A DNA stretch of 64,000 bases from Arthrobacter oryzae (lineage in GTDB: Bacteria; Actinomycetota; Actinomycetes; Actinomycetales; Micrococcaceae), in contig NZ_JAUSSM010000005.1 of assembly GCF_030812315.1 (NCBI RefSeq), positions 1-64,000 on the forward strand. The letters run 5' to 3'. Under the pieces are notes generated by a model, which was given only the letters and a program-made list of their open reading frames with translations, was not told the origin of the DNA and made no database searches. Shown here piece by piece: positions 36,649 through 45,924 of this stretch. Position 1 is the first letter of the stretch; every line of letters starts with the position of its first letter. A program made the translations under genes and the position numbers.

Positions 36649-38148
36649 GTGACTGTAACTGCACAGCCCACCGTTACTGCGGAGCGCGAGAGCGAGCTGC
36701 TGGCCTCAGTTCCCACCGGACTGCTGATCAACGGCGAATGGCGCCCGGCTGCGTCCGGCAAGACGTTCGACGTCGAGGACCCCGCCACCGGCAAGGTCCT
36801 GCTGAGCATCGCTGACGCCGGTCCGGAGGATGGCAGGGCCGCCCTGGATGCGGCCGCTGCCGCGCAGGAGTCCTGGGCGAAGGTCCCGGCCCGTGAACGC
36901 GGGGAAATCCTGCGCCGTGCCTTCGAAATGGTCACGGAGCGTGCCGAGGACTTCGCTTTGCTGATGACCCTGGAGATGGGCAAGCCGCTGGCCGAGGCCC
37001 GCGGCGAGGTCACCTACGGCGCCGAGTTCCTGCGCTGGTTCTCCGAGGAAGCCGTCCGCGCGTTCGGCCGCTACTCGGTCTCCCCGGACGGCAAGTCCCG
37101 TCTCCTGGTTACCAAGAAGCCGGTGGGCCCCTGCCTGCTGATCACGCCGTGGAACTTCCCGCTGGCCATGGCAACCCGGAAGATCGCCCCCGCGGTGGCT
37201 GCCGGTTGCACCATGGTGCTCAAGTCCGCCAACCTGACGCCGCTGACCTCGCAGCTGTTCGCCGCTGTGATGCAGGAGGCCGGCCTGCCCGCCGGCGTGC
37301 TGAACGTCATCCCGACTTCGACGGCCGGTGCCACCACGGGCCCGCTGATCAAGGACTCCCGGCTGCGCAAGCTGTCCTTCACCGGTTCCACTGAGGTGGG
37401 CCGCCGGCTGCTCTCGGACGCGTCCGAAACCGTGCTGCGGACCTCCATGGAACTTGGCGGCAACGCCCCGTTCGTGGTGTTCGAGGACGCCGACGTTGAC
37501 GCGGCCGTCGCCGGGGCGATGCTGGCCAAGCTGCGGAACATGGGCGAGGCCTGCACCGCGGCGAACCGGTTCATCGTGCACGAGTCCGTCGCGGACGAGT
37601 TCGCGGAGAAGTTCGCCGCGAAGATGGCGGACATGACCACCGCCCGCGGCACGGAAGCGCACTCCAAGGTGGGTCCGCTGATCGATGCGAAGAGCCGCGA
37701 CAAGGTTCACGAGCTCGTCACAGACGCCGTTGCTTCAGGGGCCGTGGCCGTAGCCGGAGGCGGACCCGTGGACGGGCCGGGCTACTTCTACCAGCCCACC
37801 ATCCTCAAGGGCGTCACCGAGGGCACTCGGATTCTGTCCGAGGAAATCTTCGGACCCGTCGCGCCGATCATCACCTTCGACACCGAGGACGAAGCGGTCC
37901 GCCTGGCCAACAACACCGAGTACGGCCTGGTCGCCTACGTTTTCACCCGCGACCTGAACCGCGGCATCCGGATGGGCGAGCGCCTCGAGACCGGCATGCT
38001 CGGCCTGAACGCCGGCGTAGTGTCCAACGCGGCCGCCCCGTTCGGTGGCGTGAAGCAGTCCGGGCTGGGCCGCGAAGGCGGCCTGGAGGGCATCGAGGAA
38101 TACCTCTACACGCAGTACATCGGCATCGCCGACCCCTACGCCGGCTAG
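36649..38148 (+). CDS. gabD: NAD(P)-dependent succinate-semialdehyde dehydrogenase
   Basis: A 499-residue aldehyde dehydrogenase, last step of 4-aminobutyrate breakdown to succinate. The cofactor loop GPCLLITPWNFPLAMATRKIAPAVAAG is near residue 165. The general base lies in ELGGNAPFVVFEDADVD (about residue 268). The catalytic cysteine is in RNMGEACTAANRF (about residue 302). C-terminal PFGGVKQSGLGREGG is the oligomerisation/cofactor motif of GabD-like enzymes. No aminotransferase partner is next to it. A clear GAGGGAG precedes the GTG start. Confidence 0.9.
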   Translation: MTVTAQPTVTAERESELLASVPTGLLINGEWRPAASGKTFDVEDPATGKVLLSIADAGPEDGRAALDAAAAAQESWAKVPARERGEILRRAFEMVTERAEDFALLMTLEMGKPLAEARGEVTYGAEFLRWFSEEAVRAFGRYSVSPDGKSRLLVTKKPVGPCLLITPWNFPLAMATRKIAPAVAAGCTMVLKSANLTPLTSQLFAAVMQEAGLPAGVLNVIPTSTAGATTGPLIKDSRLRKLSFTGSTEVGRRLLSDASETVLRTSMELGGNAPFVVFEDADVDAAVAGAMLAKLRNMGEACTAANRFIVHESVADEFAEKFAAKMADMTTARGTEAHSKVGPLIDAKSRDKVHELVTDAVASGAVAVAGGGPVDGPGYFYQPTILKGVTEGTRILSEEIFGPVAPIITFDTEDEAVRLANNTEYGLVAYVFTRDLNRGIRMGERLETGMLGLNAGVVSNAAAPFGGVKQSGLGREGGLEGIEEYLYTQYIGIADPYAG

Positions 38149-38181
38149 CAGCTCAGCAGGGCAAGTTAGGCCTGCAGCAGG

Positions 38182-40710
38182 TTAGCCCTTCCGCAGGCGC
38201 CGCAGGCCGTCGCGCACCGTCCGCCAGGACCGCGCGGCGGCCTGCCCCAGTTTGGCGGCGGCACGCGAGACTGCCCGGAAGGGCGCGGAGGCTATGAGTC
38301 CCCAGCGATTCATCACCGACGGCGGCAGCCACTCCGCCCGGAGCCGTTGGACCAGCCGCGAATGCCGCCGCAGGGATGCCTGGACCCGGACAATCCTGTC
38401 GGCGGACGAAGCCACGGAGGCTCCGGCAGCAGCAGGTTGCCCGCCCATCGCGGCGCTTTCAGGACTACCGGCCGGCCGGCCGTACTGCTGGCGTTCAAAG
38501 TCAGCGGTGAGCGACGCAACCGCCCGCGTACCGGCGTCGTCCGCTCCGTCCGGACCGCCCAGTGCCCCCGAATCGCGAAGCCTGCCGGAGAAGTGCCGGG
38601 GAGTTTCGCTGACGCCGGGAGCCAGGCCGTAGTCGGTGGCCAGGTCCCGCAACTCGGCCCAGGCCGCGGCGGCCGGGTTGCCGCCGGCGGACGGTGAGCC
38701 CCTGAGTCGCCGGGACCGCAGCCCGGCCCGCACCATCCGGGGCGAGGCGGCGAGCAGGGCAAGGAGCAGGATGCCGGCGGCCCCGTACAGCGGCAGCCTT
38801 TGCGCGTTCTGGGCTCCACTGGAGGAGTCCAGCCCGGGCAGCGGCACGGGCGTGGCGCCCGGCGTGGCTCCCGGCGTGGCGGCGTTGGACGGGATGAGGT
38901 CGTCGTTGTTTTCGTTGGTGCTGGCACCGCCGGGGGTGGCGGCCTGCGACGCGTAGTCCGGCACCACTCCACGCGAAGGCGTTGGCTCAAACGCAACCCA
39001 GCCGAGGCCCTGGAAGTACAGTTCCGGCCAGGCGTGCGCGTCCCTCGAATCAACTTCATATTCCGGCAGGGCCCCTTGCCCGGGAACCGAAACCGTGGCA
39101 CCCGTGGACCGGCCGGGGGCATAGCCCACGGCGATGCGGCTCGGAATTCCTTCCAGCCGGGCCATGACGGCCATGGCCGAGGCGAAATGGATGCAGTAGC
39201 CGCTCTTCTGGGTCAGGAAGTCCGCGAGGACGGAGAGTCCGTTGCCGTCGTAACCGCCTTGGACGGGGGACTGCAGTGAATAGGTGAACTCGACGGAGCG
39301 CAAGTAATTCTGGATGGCCATGGCCTTGGCGTACGCCGTCCGGCTCCCCTCCGTCACCGTGTCCGTAGTGCTGCGAACGATGTCCGGCACATTGTTGGGC
39401 GGACGGATGAACTCCTCCGAAATCCCGCGGACGGGCGCCGAGGACTCGGCCAGCAGCTCCGACGTGAGCCTGGGGGCAGTCGACTGCACCACGTACTGCT
39501 GATTGCGCGAGTTGGTGTCCACGCCCTTGATGCTCAGTGTGGCCGGGTCCCAGCTCCACCGTCCGTCAAGGCCGTTGACCGCGTCCGGAGCGTACGGCAC
39601 CGGCAGGTACGGGCTGGTGAAACGGCCGGTGTTGATCGCCGTGACCTGGCGGACCTGCTCGTCCGCGAGGATCTCGTAGCCGACGTCCATTCGGCCAACC
39701 CCCACCCGGCGGGAAGCCTCACGGTCGTCCGGCGACCAGGATTCGCCGTCGAACCGGTCCACGGTGACCGAGCGCAGGTATTGCGGGCGGCTGGCACTGG
39801 AGGCGTAGGTGATGCGCCCGTCGCCGGAAGGACTCCGCAGGCTGTTGCCCAGGCTGATCATGGGGTTGAGCCCGGTAGCGGAACCCCACGGATTCAGCCG
39901 GGACCCCTGCGGGAACGTGCCCTGGTCAAAGCCGGGAACGGCGAGGGGGAGGAGGAGCGTGATCACCAGGGCCATGCCGCCGGTGAGGGCTGCCCGGCGG
40001 AACTGTCCCGGATTGCGGGCGGTGTCGGCCGTAGTCCGGTTGTCCGGGGCGAACCACTGGCTGCAGGCCAGCATCATCAGGTATCCGGCTGCGGCAGCGG
40101 CAAACCCCCACAGCCCGACGCTCTGCGGCTTGACCATGGCCGGCACCACCAGGATCGCCAGGAGACCCAGCCCGCTGGTTGCCGGCAGGGCCAGAGGCAC
40201 CGCGAGGGCGTCGACCAGGATGACCACCAGCCCCAGGACCGCGCACGTGACCAGCACGATGCCCGCGTTGGGCGCGACCGGGGAGCTTTCGGCCAGGACC
40301 GTTTCGCTTGCCCGCCGCAGGTACCGGCCCAGCTGCGCCATGGTGTCCTCGGATGGTATGAATCCGGCAATGCTGTCCCTGCGGAAAAACGTGAAGGTCA
40401 GGATGAAGACGAGGGACGCAAAGCCCCCCAGCGCCACCACGAACGGCTGAGCGCGCAGCGACCGCAGGACAGCCATGGCCAGGGCCACAACGAAGACGGT
40501 GGTCAGCACCGGCAGGTACCAGGCCCAGCCCCGGAGCACTCCGTTGAGGGTGAGGGCGGCGCCGGCAACTGACATGGCGACGGCGGCCGCCATCACCCAC
40601 GGTTGCGCGCCGACCCGGCGTGACCGGGCAGCCGGGGCCGGTGACGGTGCCAGGACTTCAGGGGTGCGGCCGGCGTCCGCCCCGGAGTGCCGCTGGGGAG
40701 TCAGGGTCAT
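38182..40710 (-). CDS. TgpA-type transglutaminase membrane protein
   Basis: A protein of about 842 residues. Five or six N-terminal membrane helices (residues 40-250) are followed by a large extracytoplasmic region with a transglutaminase-like core: the catalytic Cys in KSGYCIHFASAMAVMARLEGIPSRIAVGYAPG, and the His and Asp in DAHAWPELYFQGLGWVAFEPTPSRG. Another helix then leads to an Arg-rich cytoplasmic tail. It resembles the DUF3488/TgpA family, whose physiological substrate is uncertain. Its ATG overlaps the DUF58 stop (ATGA), so it is translationally coupled and last in the MoxR operon. Confidence 0.92.
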   Translation of the reverse strand: MTLTPQRHSGADAGRTPEVLAPSPAPAARSRRVGAQPWVMAAAVAMSVAGAALTLNGVLRGWAWYLPVLTTVFVVALAMAVLRSLRAQPFVVALGGFASLVFILTFTFFRRDSIAGFIPSEDTMAQLGRYLRRASETVLAESSPVAPNAGIVLVTCAVLGLVVILVDALAVPLALPATSGLGLLAILVVPAMVKPQSVGLWGFAAAAAGYLMMLACSQWFAPDNRTTADTARNPGQFRRAALTGGMALVITLLLPLAVPGFDQGTFPQGSRLNPWGSATGLNPMISLGNSLRSPSGDGRITYASSASRPQYLRSVTVDRFDGESWSPDDREASRRVGVGRMDVGYEILADEQVRQVTAINTGRFTSPYLPVPYAPDAVNGLDGRWSWDPATLSIKGVDTNSRNQQYVVQSTAPRLTSELLAESSAPVRGISEEFIRPPNNVPDIVRSTTDTVTEGSRTAYAKAMAIQNYLRSVEFTYSLQSPVQGGYDGNGLSVLADFLTQKSGYCIHFASAMAVMARLEGIPSRIAVGYAPGRSTGATVSVPGQGALPEYEVDSRDAHAWPELYFQGLGWVAFEPTPSRGVVPDYASQAATPGGASTNENNDDLIPSNAATPGATPGATPVPLPGLDSSSGAQNAQRLPLYGAAGILLLALLAASPRMVRAGLRSRRLRGSPSAGGNPAAAAWAELRDLATDYGLAPGVSETPRHFSGRLRDSGALGGPDGADDAGTRAVASLTADFERQQYGRPAGSPESAAMGGQPAAAGASVASSADRIVRVQASLRRHSRLVQRLRAEWLPPSVMNRWGLIASAPFRAVSRAAAKLGQAAARSWRTVRDGLRRLRKG

Positions 40711-42098
40711 CGGCTGACCCCCGTTCCGCGGCGCACATCCGCGGCGGCCGTGGCGGCTGCCGCATCGCGCTGGTCGAAGTAGGACCACGCCGCCGGCACC
40801 GACGTGCCCGGCGCGACGGCCACGGCCCGCCAGCCGCCGGACCTCAGCAACTCAAGGGCGGCCTGGCAATCGCCCGGATGGTCGGTCACGACAATCGCGA
40901 ACGCGTTGGCCCCGAACCCCGCGGCCGCGGACAGGGAGCGCGCCTCCGCGGGCTGCAGATGTCCGAGGACGGCCAGGATGGGGCCCCGTTGCCGGTGGGC
41001 GGAGAGCTTGTCCATGAGCCGGTCGTCGAAGGGGTGCGGACCCGACTCAGTTGCCGCAGCATGGTGGGCGCCGGACAGCTGGATGGCGGCCAGGCTCTCC
41101 GCAATGGACTGCAGGCCGCCGGACCCGGTGTACTCCTCCGCCCCAGGTTCGGGTGCCGAAGGCGAGTGCAGGAACGCCGGTTCCCCCGAGGGATCGAGGA
41201 ACCGCAGGGCATAATTCCGTTCCGCCAGGTGAGTGCTGACGGACATGGCCGCCGTTACGGCCCATTCGAACGTATCGCTGGTCACCAGGTCGTGGCCGTC
41301 CTCACCGGAGGTGGCGGAAAAGGCAGCCCCCGGTCCGCGCGCGAACGCGGCCCACCGCTGGTCCAGGATGATGGTGGCCTCCGGCGTGGTGACAGACTCC
41401 TCCTGCCGCACCATCAGGGAGCCGTGCCTCGCCGTCGCGGCCCAGTGCACCCGGCGCATCGGATCCCCGTGGCGGTATTCGCGGGTCATGACGTCGTCGT
41501 CGCTCGGATTTGCGCGGATCCGCGTGGCTGTGACGCCATCGTTGCCGCGCGCGCCGGCCAGTCCTGTCGCAGGGAGCTCGACGGCGGCGGGCGTCACGGT
41601 CAGCGTGTCGCCGTCGTCGATCGCGTGGCGGTGCAGGGAGAGCCCGAAGGGGTCCGTGAACTCGGCCGTCACCGGGCCGATAACGAACTGTCCCCGTTTG
41701 CCGGAACGCAGGTGGTATTCATAGCGGCTGGTCCCGCCGACGGCAGAGCGGGCCGGAAAGCGGAAAGCCGGCGAGTCGCCGAACCGCGGCGGAAGGTGTT
41801 CCTCCATGACCACCTGTCCGGTGGCTATCCCGGTCCGTGCCACGGCGAGCCGCACCGTGGTGGTGGATGACGTTTCCACGCTGGCGGGGCTGAACTCCCG
41901 GTACACCTTGAACCTGGGTTTGAGGACGCGGATCCCGGCGAGTGAAACCAGGGGCAGGACGATCAGGAGGATGCCGAGCGTGAGCAGGTCCCGGCGGCCC
42001 ATCACCTGGGCTGCCAGGAGCGAAACCACGCCGGCGGCCAGCAGCCCCCAGCCCCGCGTGCTGAAGAGGTGTCCCGGAAGCCTGTCCGTCAGGGCCAT
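40707..42098 (-). CDS. DUF58 domain-containing protein
   Basis: A 463-residue protein with two N-terminal membrane helices and the DUF58 core SDDDVMTREYRHGDPMRRVHWAATARHGSLMVRQEE, which resembles a degenerate von Willebrand A domain. It forms a module with the MoxR ATPase upstream and TgpA downstream, as in many bacteria. The role is probably metal-dependent assembly or chaperone-type action at the membrane. GAAGG upstream of the ATG serves as ribosome binding site; 14 bases separate it from moxR. Confidence 0.92.
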   Translation of the reverse strand: MALTDRLPGHLFSTRGWGLLAAGVVSLLAAQVMGRRDLLTLGILLIVLPLVSLAGIRVLKPRFKVYREFSPASVETSSTTTVRLAVARTGIATGQVVMEEHLPPRFGDSPAFRFPARSAVGGTSRYEYHLRSGKRGQFVIGPVTAEFTDPFGLSLHRHAIDDGDTLTVTPAAVELPATGLAGARGNDGVTATRIRANPSDDDVMTREYRHGDPMRRVHWAATARHGSLMVRQEESVTTPEATIILDQRWAAFARGPGAAFSATSGEDGHDLVTSDTFEWAVTAAMSVSTHLAERNYALRFLDPSGEPAFLHSPSAPEPGAEEYTGSGGLQSIAESLAAIQLSGAHHAAATESGPHPFDDRLMDKLSAHRQRGPILAVLGHLQPAEARSLSAAAGFGANAFAIVVTDHPGDCQAALELLRSGGWRAVAVAPGTSVPAAWSYFDQRDAAAATAAADVRRGTGVSR

Positions 42099-42112
42099 CG
42101 TGGTGCCTTCGG

Positions 42113-43228
42113 CTATCGCGTGTGCCGCAGGTCCGGACCGCTGCGCTGGCCGCCGCCCCGGGACGGCGTGGACATCTCCTGCGGCACCGGCAGCTTGGCC
42201 AGGATGCTGCGGACGACGCTGTGCGGGGTTTCCCCCGTGCTGGCGGCCTTGCGGTCCAGGATGATCCTGTGGGCCAGCACGGATTCGGCAACGCTGACGA
42301 CGTCGTCGGGGAGGACGAAGTCCCGGCCCTCCAGTGCGGCGGTGGCCTTCGCCGCCCGCAGCAGCTGGAGCATGGAGCGCGGACTGGCGCCGAGGCGAAG
42401 CATGGCACTTTCGCGCGTGGCGCGGCCGATTGATACCGTGTACTCCTTGACCGCCTGCGAAACGTAGACCCGCTGGACGGTGGCGATCATGGCCGCCACA
42501 TCGGCCGAGGTAACGACGGCGGTCACCCGGGTCAGCGGCGACGTCGCCTGGTGCGTCTCCAGCATTTCGATCTCTGAGTCCTTGTCCGGATAGCCCATGG
42601 AGATCCGGGCCATGAACCGGTCCCGCTGGGCCTCAGGCAGCGGGTACGTCCCTTCCATCTCGATGGGGTTCTGGGTGGCCACCACCATAAAGGGCTCATC
42701 CAGCTTGTAGGAGTCGCCGTCCACGGTGACCTGGTGTTCCTCCATGCATTCCAACAGCGCCGACTGGGTCTTGGCTGAGGCACGGTTGATCTCGTCACCG
42801 ATGACGATGTTGGCGAAAACGGCGCCTGGCCTGAATTCGAACAGCCGCGACGCCTGGTTGTAGATGGAGACGCCGGTGACATCGGAGGGCAGGAGGTCCG
42901 GAGTGAACTGGATCCTGCTGACCGAACAGTCGATGGTGCGGGCGAGCGTTTTTGCCAGCAGGGTTTTTCCCACGCCCGGAACGTCCTCGAGCAGCAGGTG
43001 CCCCTGGGCCAGGAGGACCGTGAGGGCAAGCTTCGCGGCCTCCGCCTTGCCATCGATCACGGTGTTGATGGCGGACAGGATGCGCTCGCTGGCGTTGTGA
43101 AAGGCCTCAGCCTCCATGGCCGGGGGCTTAAGTCCGTTGAGTTGGTTTCCGACAATTCCCGCGCCGCCAGGGAAGCTTTGCCCTTCCGGGGGTGCTTCGC
43201 TTACTGTGGTGCGTCTGTGGGAGTCCAT
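42113..43228 (-). CDS. MoxR-family AAA ATPase
   Basis: A 371-residue AAA+ ATPase. Walker A is GVPGVGKT-like (EDVPGVGKTLLAKTLA, about residue 85), and Walker B is IVIGDEINRASAKTQSALLECMEE, the MoxR signature. The sensor block ATQNPIEMEGTYPLPEAQRDRFMARI is also intact. MoxR proteins act as chaperones for metal-centre or membrane complexes with DUF58/VWA partners, which lie immediately downstream. AAAGG six bases before the ATG sets the start. It is the first gene of the operon and divergent from tatD. Confidence 0.93.
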   Translation of the reverse strand: MDSHRRTTVSEAPPEGQSFPGGAGIVGNQLNGLKPPAMEAEAFHNASERILSAINTVIDGKAEAAKLALTVLLAQGHLLLEDVPGVGKTLLAKTLARTIDCSVSRIQFTPDLLPSDVTGVSIYNQASRLFEFRPGAVFANIVIGDEINRASAKTQSALLECMEEHQVTVDGDSYKLDEPFMVVATQNPIEMEGTYPLPEAQRDRFMARISMGYPDKDSEIEMLETHQATSPLTRVTAVVTSADVAAMIATVQRVYVSQAVKEYTVSIGRATRESAMLRLGASPRSMLQLLRAAKATAALEGRDFVLPDDVVSVAESVLAHRIILDRKAASTGETPHSVVRSILAKLPVPQEMSTPSRGGGQRSGPDLRHTR

Positions 43229-43393
43229 CGGCAGCCTTTCAGCCCTGGGGGAAGCCTGGAACGGGTTGGCAAGGAACTGCCGGCGCCCGCCGTCGGGCGT
43301 TCGCCCGTATGCCTACCAGACTACTAACACAACTGCCGGACCTGACAGAGAGTTCCGGTATTTCCCGGCAGGAGCCGGAGGTGCCCGGGAGGC

Positions 43394-43399
43394 TAGGGT
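43394..43399 (+). promoter_or_regulatory. -10 box of leaderless tatD
   Basis: TAGGGT followed by six bases (AGAAGG) and the ATG at 43406. The AAGG directly abuts the ATG and is too close to be a functional ribosome binding site. Confidence 0.5.
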
Positions 43400-43405
43400 A
43401 GAAGG

Positions 43406-44293
43406 ATGAGCACCCCGTTGACGCCAGCCCCGTTTCGTGCGCCCGGAAGCGACGGCTCCGGCCGGCACGGCTATCCGCCGGCACCGGAGCCGCTGCCCGT
43501 CCCGGTCATGGACAACCACACGCACCTGGACTTTCCGAACGCCGATGTGACGGTGGACGTCTCTGCGGCCCTGGACATCGCCGGCTCGGTGGGCGTCCAG
43601 GGTGCGGTGCAGGTTGGCTGCGACCTCGAGTCCTCCAGGTTCACGGTCCAGGCCGTCGACCAGGATCCGCGGCTGCTCGGCGCCGTGGCGATCCACCCGA
43701 ACGACGCTCCGGACTATGCTAAGCGCGGCGAACTGGAGGATGCGCTTGCCGAGATCGAAGACCTTGCCTCGCATCCCAGGATCCGAGCGATCGGCGAGAC
43801 GGGCCTAGATTTCTTCCGCACGGAGGGGGAGGGGCTGAAGCACCAGCGGTACTCATTCCGCCGCCATATCGACATCGCCAAGCGGCTCGGCCTGACGCTG
43901 CAGATCCACGACCGCGACGCCCATGACGACGTCGTCCAGGTCCTGCGCGAAGAAGGCGCCCCGGAACGCGTGGTGTTCCACTGCTTCTCCGGCGACGAAG
44001 AGCTGGCCCGGACCTGCAACAACGAGGGCTGGTACATGTCGTTCGCCGGCACCGTGACGTTCAAGAACGCGGCCAACCTGCGCGCTGCGCTCGCGATTGC
44101 AGAACCCGCCCGGGTCCTGGTGGAGACTGATGCCCCTTTCCTGACCCCGCATCCGTTCCGCGGCCGCCCCAATGCCAGTTACCTGATCCCGCACACGGTC
44201 CGGACCATGGCGGAATTGACAAGCACCGAGCTGTCCGGACTTTGCGCCCAAATCGCCGAAAATTCCGTGCGGGCATACGGATCCTGGGACTGA
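43406..44293 (+). CDS. tatD: TatD-family metal-dependent hydrolase
   Basis: A 295-residue TIM-barrel enzyme of the TatD DNase family, acting on DNA ends or D-amino-acyl derivatives in metal-dependent fashion. The metal motif DNHTHLDF is near residue 35. AIGETGLDF (about residue 130), QIHDRDAHDD (about residue 168), and VETDAPFLTPHPFRGRPN (about residue 235) complete the conserved ligands. It lies upstream of rpfB and ksgA, an order also found in mycobacteria. The first 30 residues are an unconserved extension, retained because of the leaderless promoter. Confidence 0.92.
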   Translation: MSTPLTPAPFRAPGSDGSGRHGYPPAPEPLPVPVMDNHTHLDFPNADVTVDVSAALDIAGSVGVQGAVQVGCDLESSRFTVQAVDQDPRLLGAVAIHPNDAPDYAKRGELEDALAEIEDLASHPRIRAIGETGLDFFRTEGEGLKHQRYSFRRHIDIAKRLGLTLQIHDRDAHDDVVQVLREEGAPERVVFHCFSGDEELARTCNNEGWYMSFAGTVTFKNAANLRAALAIAEPARVLVETDAPFLTPHPFRGRPNASYLIPHTVRTMAELTSTELSGLCAQIAENSVRAYGSWD

Positions 44294-44588
44294 GCGCGCC
44301 CCCATTCAGGGAGCAGTCAGGAATACCAGGTATGCACGGAATCTTGGTTGCTTTATAACGCTTCGGTTACAGTGGATAACTATTAGCCGGGGTCGGGGAA
44401 GGCCTTCGGATAATTTCACTCAGTTCCGGGCACGCCCTAGCGGCGGGTCCATGCAGTCCTGAGTATGGCGGCGCACACGTCTGCTGCGAACATCCGGACC
44501 TTGTCCGGAGTTGCCCTGAGGGTGTTTGCGTCGGTGGGTGATGTGCGTTATTCCCCGTGCCCGGATGGTCCTAGAGTTACGGGCAATC
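44294..44588. other. Regulatory region upstream of rpf gene
   Basis: About 295 bases with no gene. It has an AT-richer segment (44340-44420) with candidate -10 elements such as TTTATAAC and GGATAAC. I do not see the conserved blocks of a c-di-AMP (ydaO) riboswitch, which controls rpf genes in some actinobacteria. The region may hold several sites for stationary-phase regulators. Confidence 0.4.
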
Positions 44589-45743
44589 GTGGTCAAGTTC
44601 TTCACTTCCGACGGTAAATTCAGTTTCGTCAAGGTCGGCGCCCAGCTCGTTGTGCTCTCTGCACTCGTGCTGGGCCTCGTGGCCTTCGTAGGTAACAACA
44701 AGACAGTCACCCTGAACGTGGACGGAAAAGTCAGTTCCGTCCAGACCTTCGGCGGGACCGTAGGCGAAGTGGTCAAGAGCGCCAAGGTGGAGTTGCAGGG
44801 CGCAGACCGGGTTTCCCCCTCGGCGGACGCCCGCGTGGAGGACGGCTCGGTCATCAACGTCAATCTCGCCAAGGCCGTGAAGATCAGCCTCGACGGTGCA
44901 GAGAAGACAATCAACACCACCTCGGCCAATGTCGAAGGACTCGTCACCGAACTGGGTGTGGCCAGCGCCTCGGAAGTCTCCGTGCCTAAGGACGCCCAGC
45001 TGGCCGTCTCCGGATCCTTCGTCTCCATCTCCACGCCCAAGACCGTCAGCATCCTGGCGGACGGCAAGGCGTCCAAGACCACCACCACTGCAGCCACTGT
45101 GGCCGACGTCCTCAAGGACGCGGGAGTCACCGTCGGTGCCGGTGACAGGCTCTCCCAGCCCCGCAACGCCCACGTAGTCAATGACATGGCGATCAAGGTG
45201 TCCCGGGTTGATTCCTCGAAGACTGCCGCCACCACCGAGGAGGTTCCCTTCGAGACGCTCAGTTCCGAAAGTGCGGAGCTCTTCGTGGGCGAAAAGAAGG
45301 TCACCCAGGCCGGCGTTCCCGGCAAGGTGGACAAGAACTTCAAGCTGGTGCTCGTGGACGGCCGCGAAGCCTCCCGGACCCTGGTCTCCGAGACCGTTTC
45401 CGTCCAGCCAGTGACGGAAAAGGTCGCGGTCGGGACCAAGGAAAAGCCGGAGGCCGAAGCCGCCGGTGCGAACACCGGTGCAGCAGCCCCCGCCATGATG
45501 AACGAAGCCATGTGGGACAAGATCGCGCAGTGCGAATCCACCGGCAACTGGTCCATCAACTCCGGCAACGGTTACTACGGCGGCCTGCAGTTCGACATCC
45601 AGACCTGGATCGGAGCCGGCGGCGGCGCGTACGCACCCAACGCCAGCCTCGCCACCAAGGCCCAGCAGATCGACATCGCCAACCGCGTCTACGCACAGCG
45701 AGGCCTCCAGCCCTGGGGCTGCGGCTGGGCAGCGACCAGCTAA
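44589..45743 (+). CDS. rpfB: Resuscitation-promoting factor, RpfB type
   Basis: A protein of about 384 residues that cleaves peptidoglycan glycan strands to promote growth and revival. A membrane anchor (about residues 16-35) is followed by three DUF348 repeats (about 38-80, 92-135, 148-192), a G5 domain (about 200-275), and the C-terminal Rpf lysozyme-like domain with WDKIAQCESTGNWSINSGNGYYGGLQF, its catalytic Glu and paired cysteines. This full architecture matches mycobacterial RpfB. The start is uncertain: GTG at 44589 (VVKFFTSDG) is preferred, while ATG at 44565 and TTG at 44526 are in frame. Confidence 0.92.
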   Translation: MVKFFTSDGKFSFVKVGAQLVVLSALVLGLVAFVGNNKTVTLNVDGKVSSVQTFGGTVGEVVKSAKVELQGADRVSPSADARVEDGSVINVNLAKAVKISLDGAEKTINTTSANVEGLVTELGVASASEVSVPKDAQLAVSGSFVSISTPKTVSILADGKASKTTTTAATVADVLKDAGVTVGAGDRLSQPRNAHVVNDMAIKVSRVDSSKTAATTEEVPFETLSSESAELFVGEKKVTQAGVPGKVDKNFKLVLVDGREASRTLVSETVSVQPVTEKVAVGTKEKPEAEAAGANTGAAAPAMMNEAMWDKIAQCESTGNWSINSGNGYYGGLQFDIQTWIGAGGGAYAPNASLATKAQQIDIANRVYAQRGLQPWGCGWAATS

Positions 45744-45839
45744 CTGACCTGCCGGCCGCCCGCCGGCAAACCACACTAACCCTGCACGACGGAACATTCC
45801 GCCGCGGCAGCTGACCACCGCCGCGGGGAATCGAAGGTC

Positions 45840-45859
45840 GGGTCCGGAAAACCGGGCCC
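45840..45859 (+). terminator. Hairpin between rpfB and ksgA
   Basis: Eight-base arms GGGTCCGG and CCGGGCCC (one G-U pair) with an AAAA loop, preceded by a second inverted repeat CCGCGGC/GCCGCGG at 45802-45826. Together they probably end the rpfB transcript. Confidence 0.5.
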
Positions 45860-45912
45860 GGCCCTCGCCGTCCCCGGACGCGCACCGGCGCGGCCGCTGC
45901 AGGCCAACGGGA

Positions 45913-45918
45913 TAGGAT
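45913..45918 (+). promoter_or_regulatory. -10 box of leaderless ksgA
   Basis: TAGGAT followed by six bases and the GTG at 45925. Confidence 0.5.
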
Positions 45919-45924
45919 ACCTAG

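Noticed and set aside
44294..44588. c-di-AMP (ydaO-type) riboswitch upstream of the rpf gene
   Set aside because: Such riboswitches precede rpf genes in some actinobacteria, but I could not find the conserved sequence blocks of the class, and no attenuator hairpin is placed before the start.
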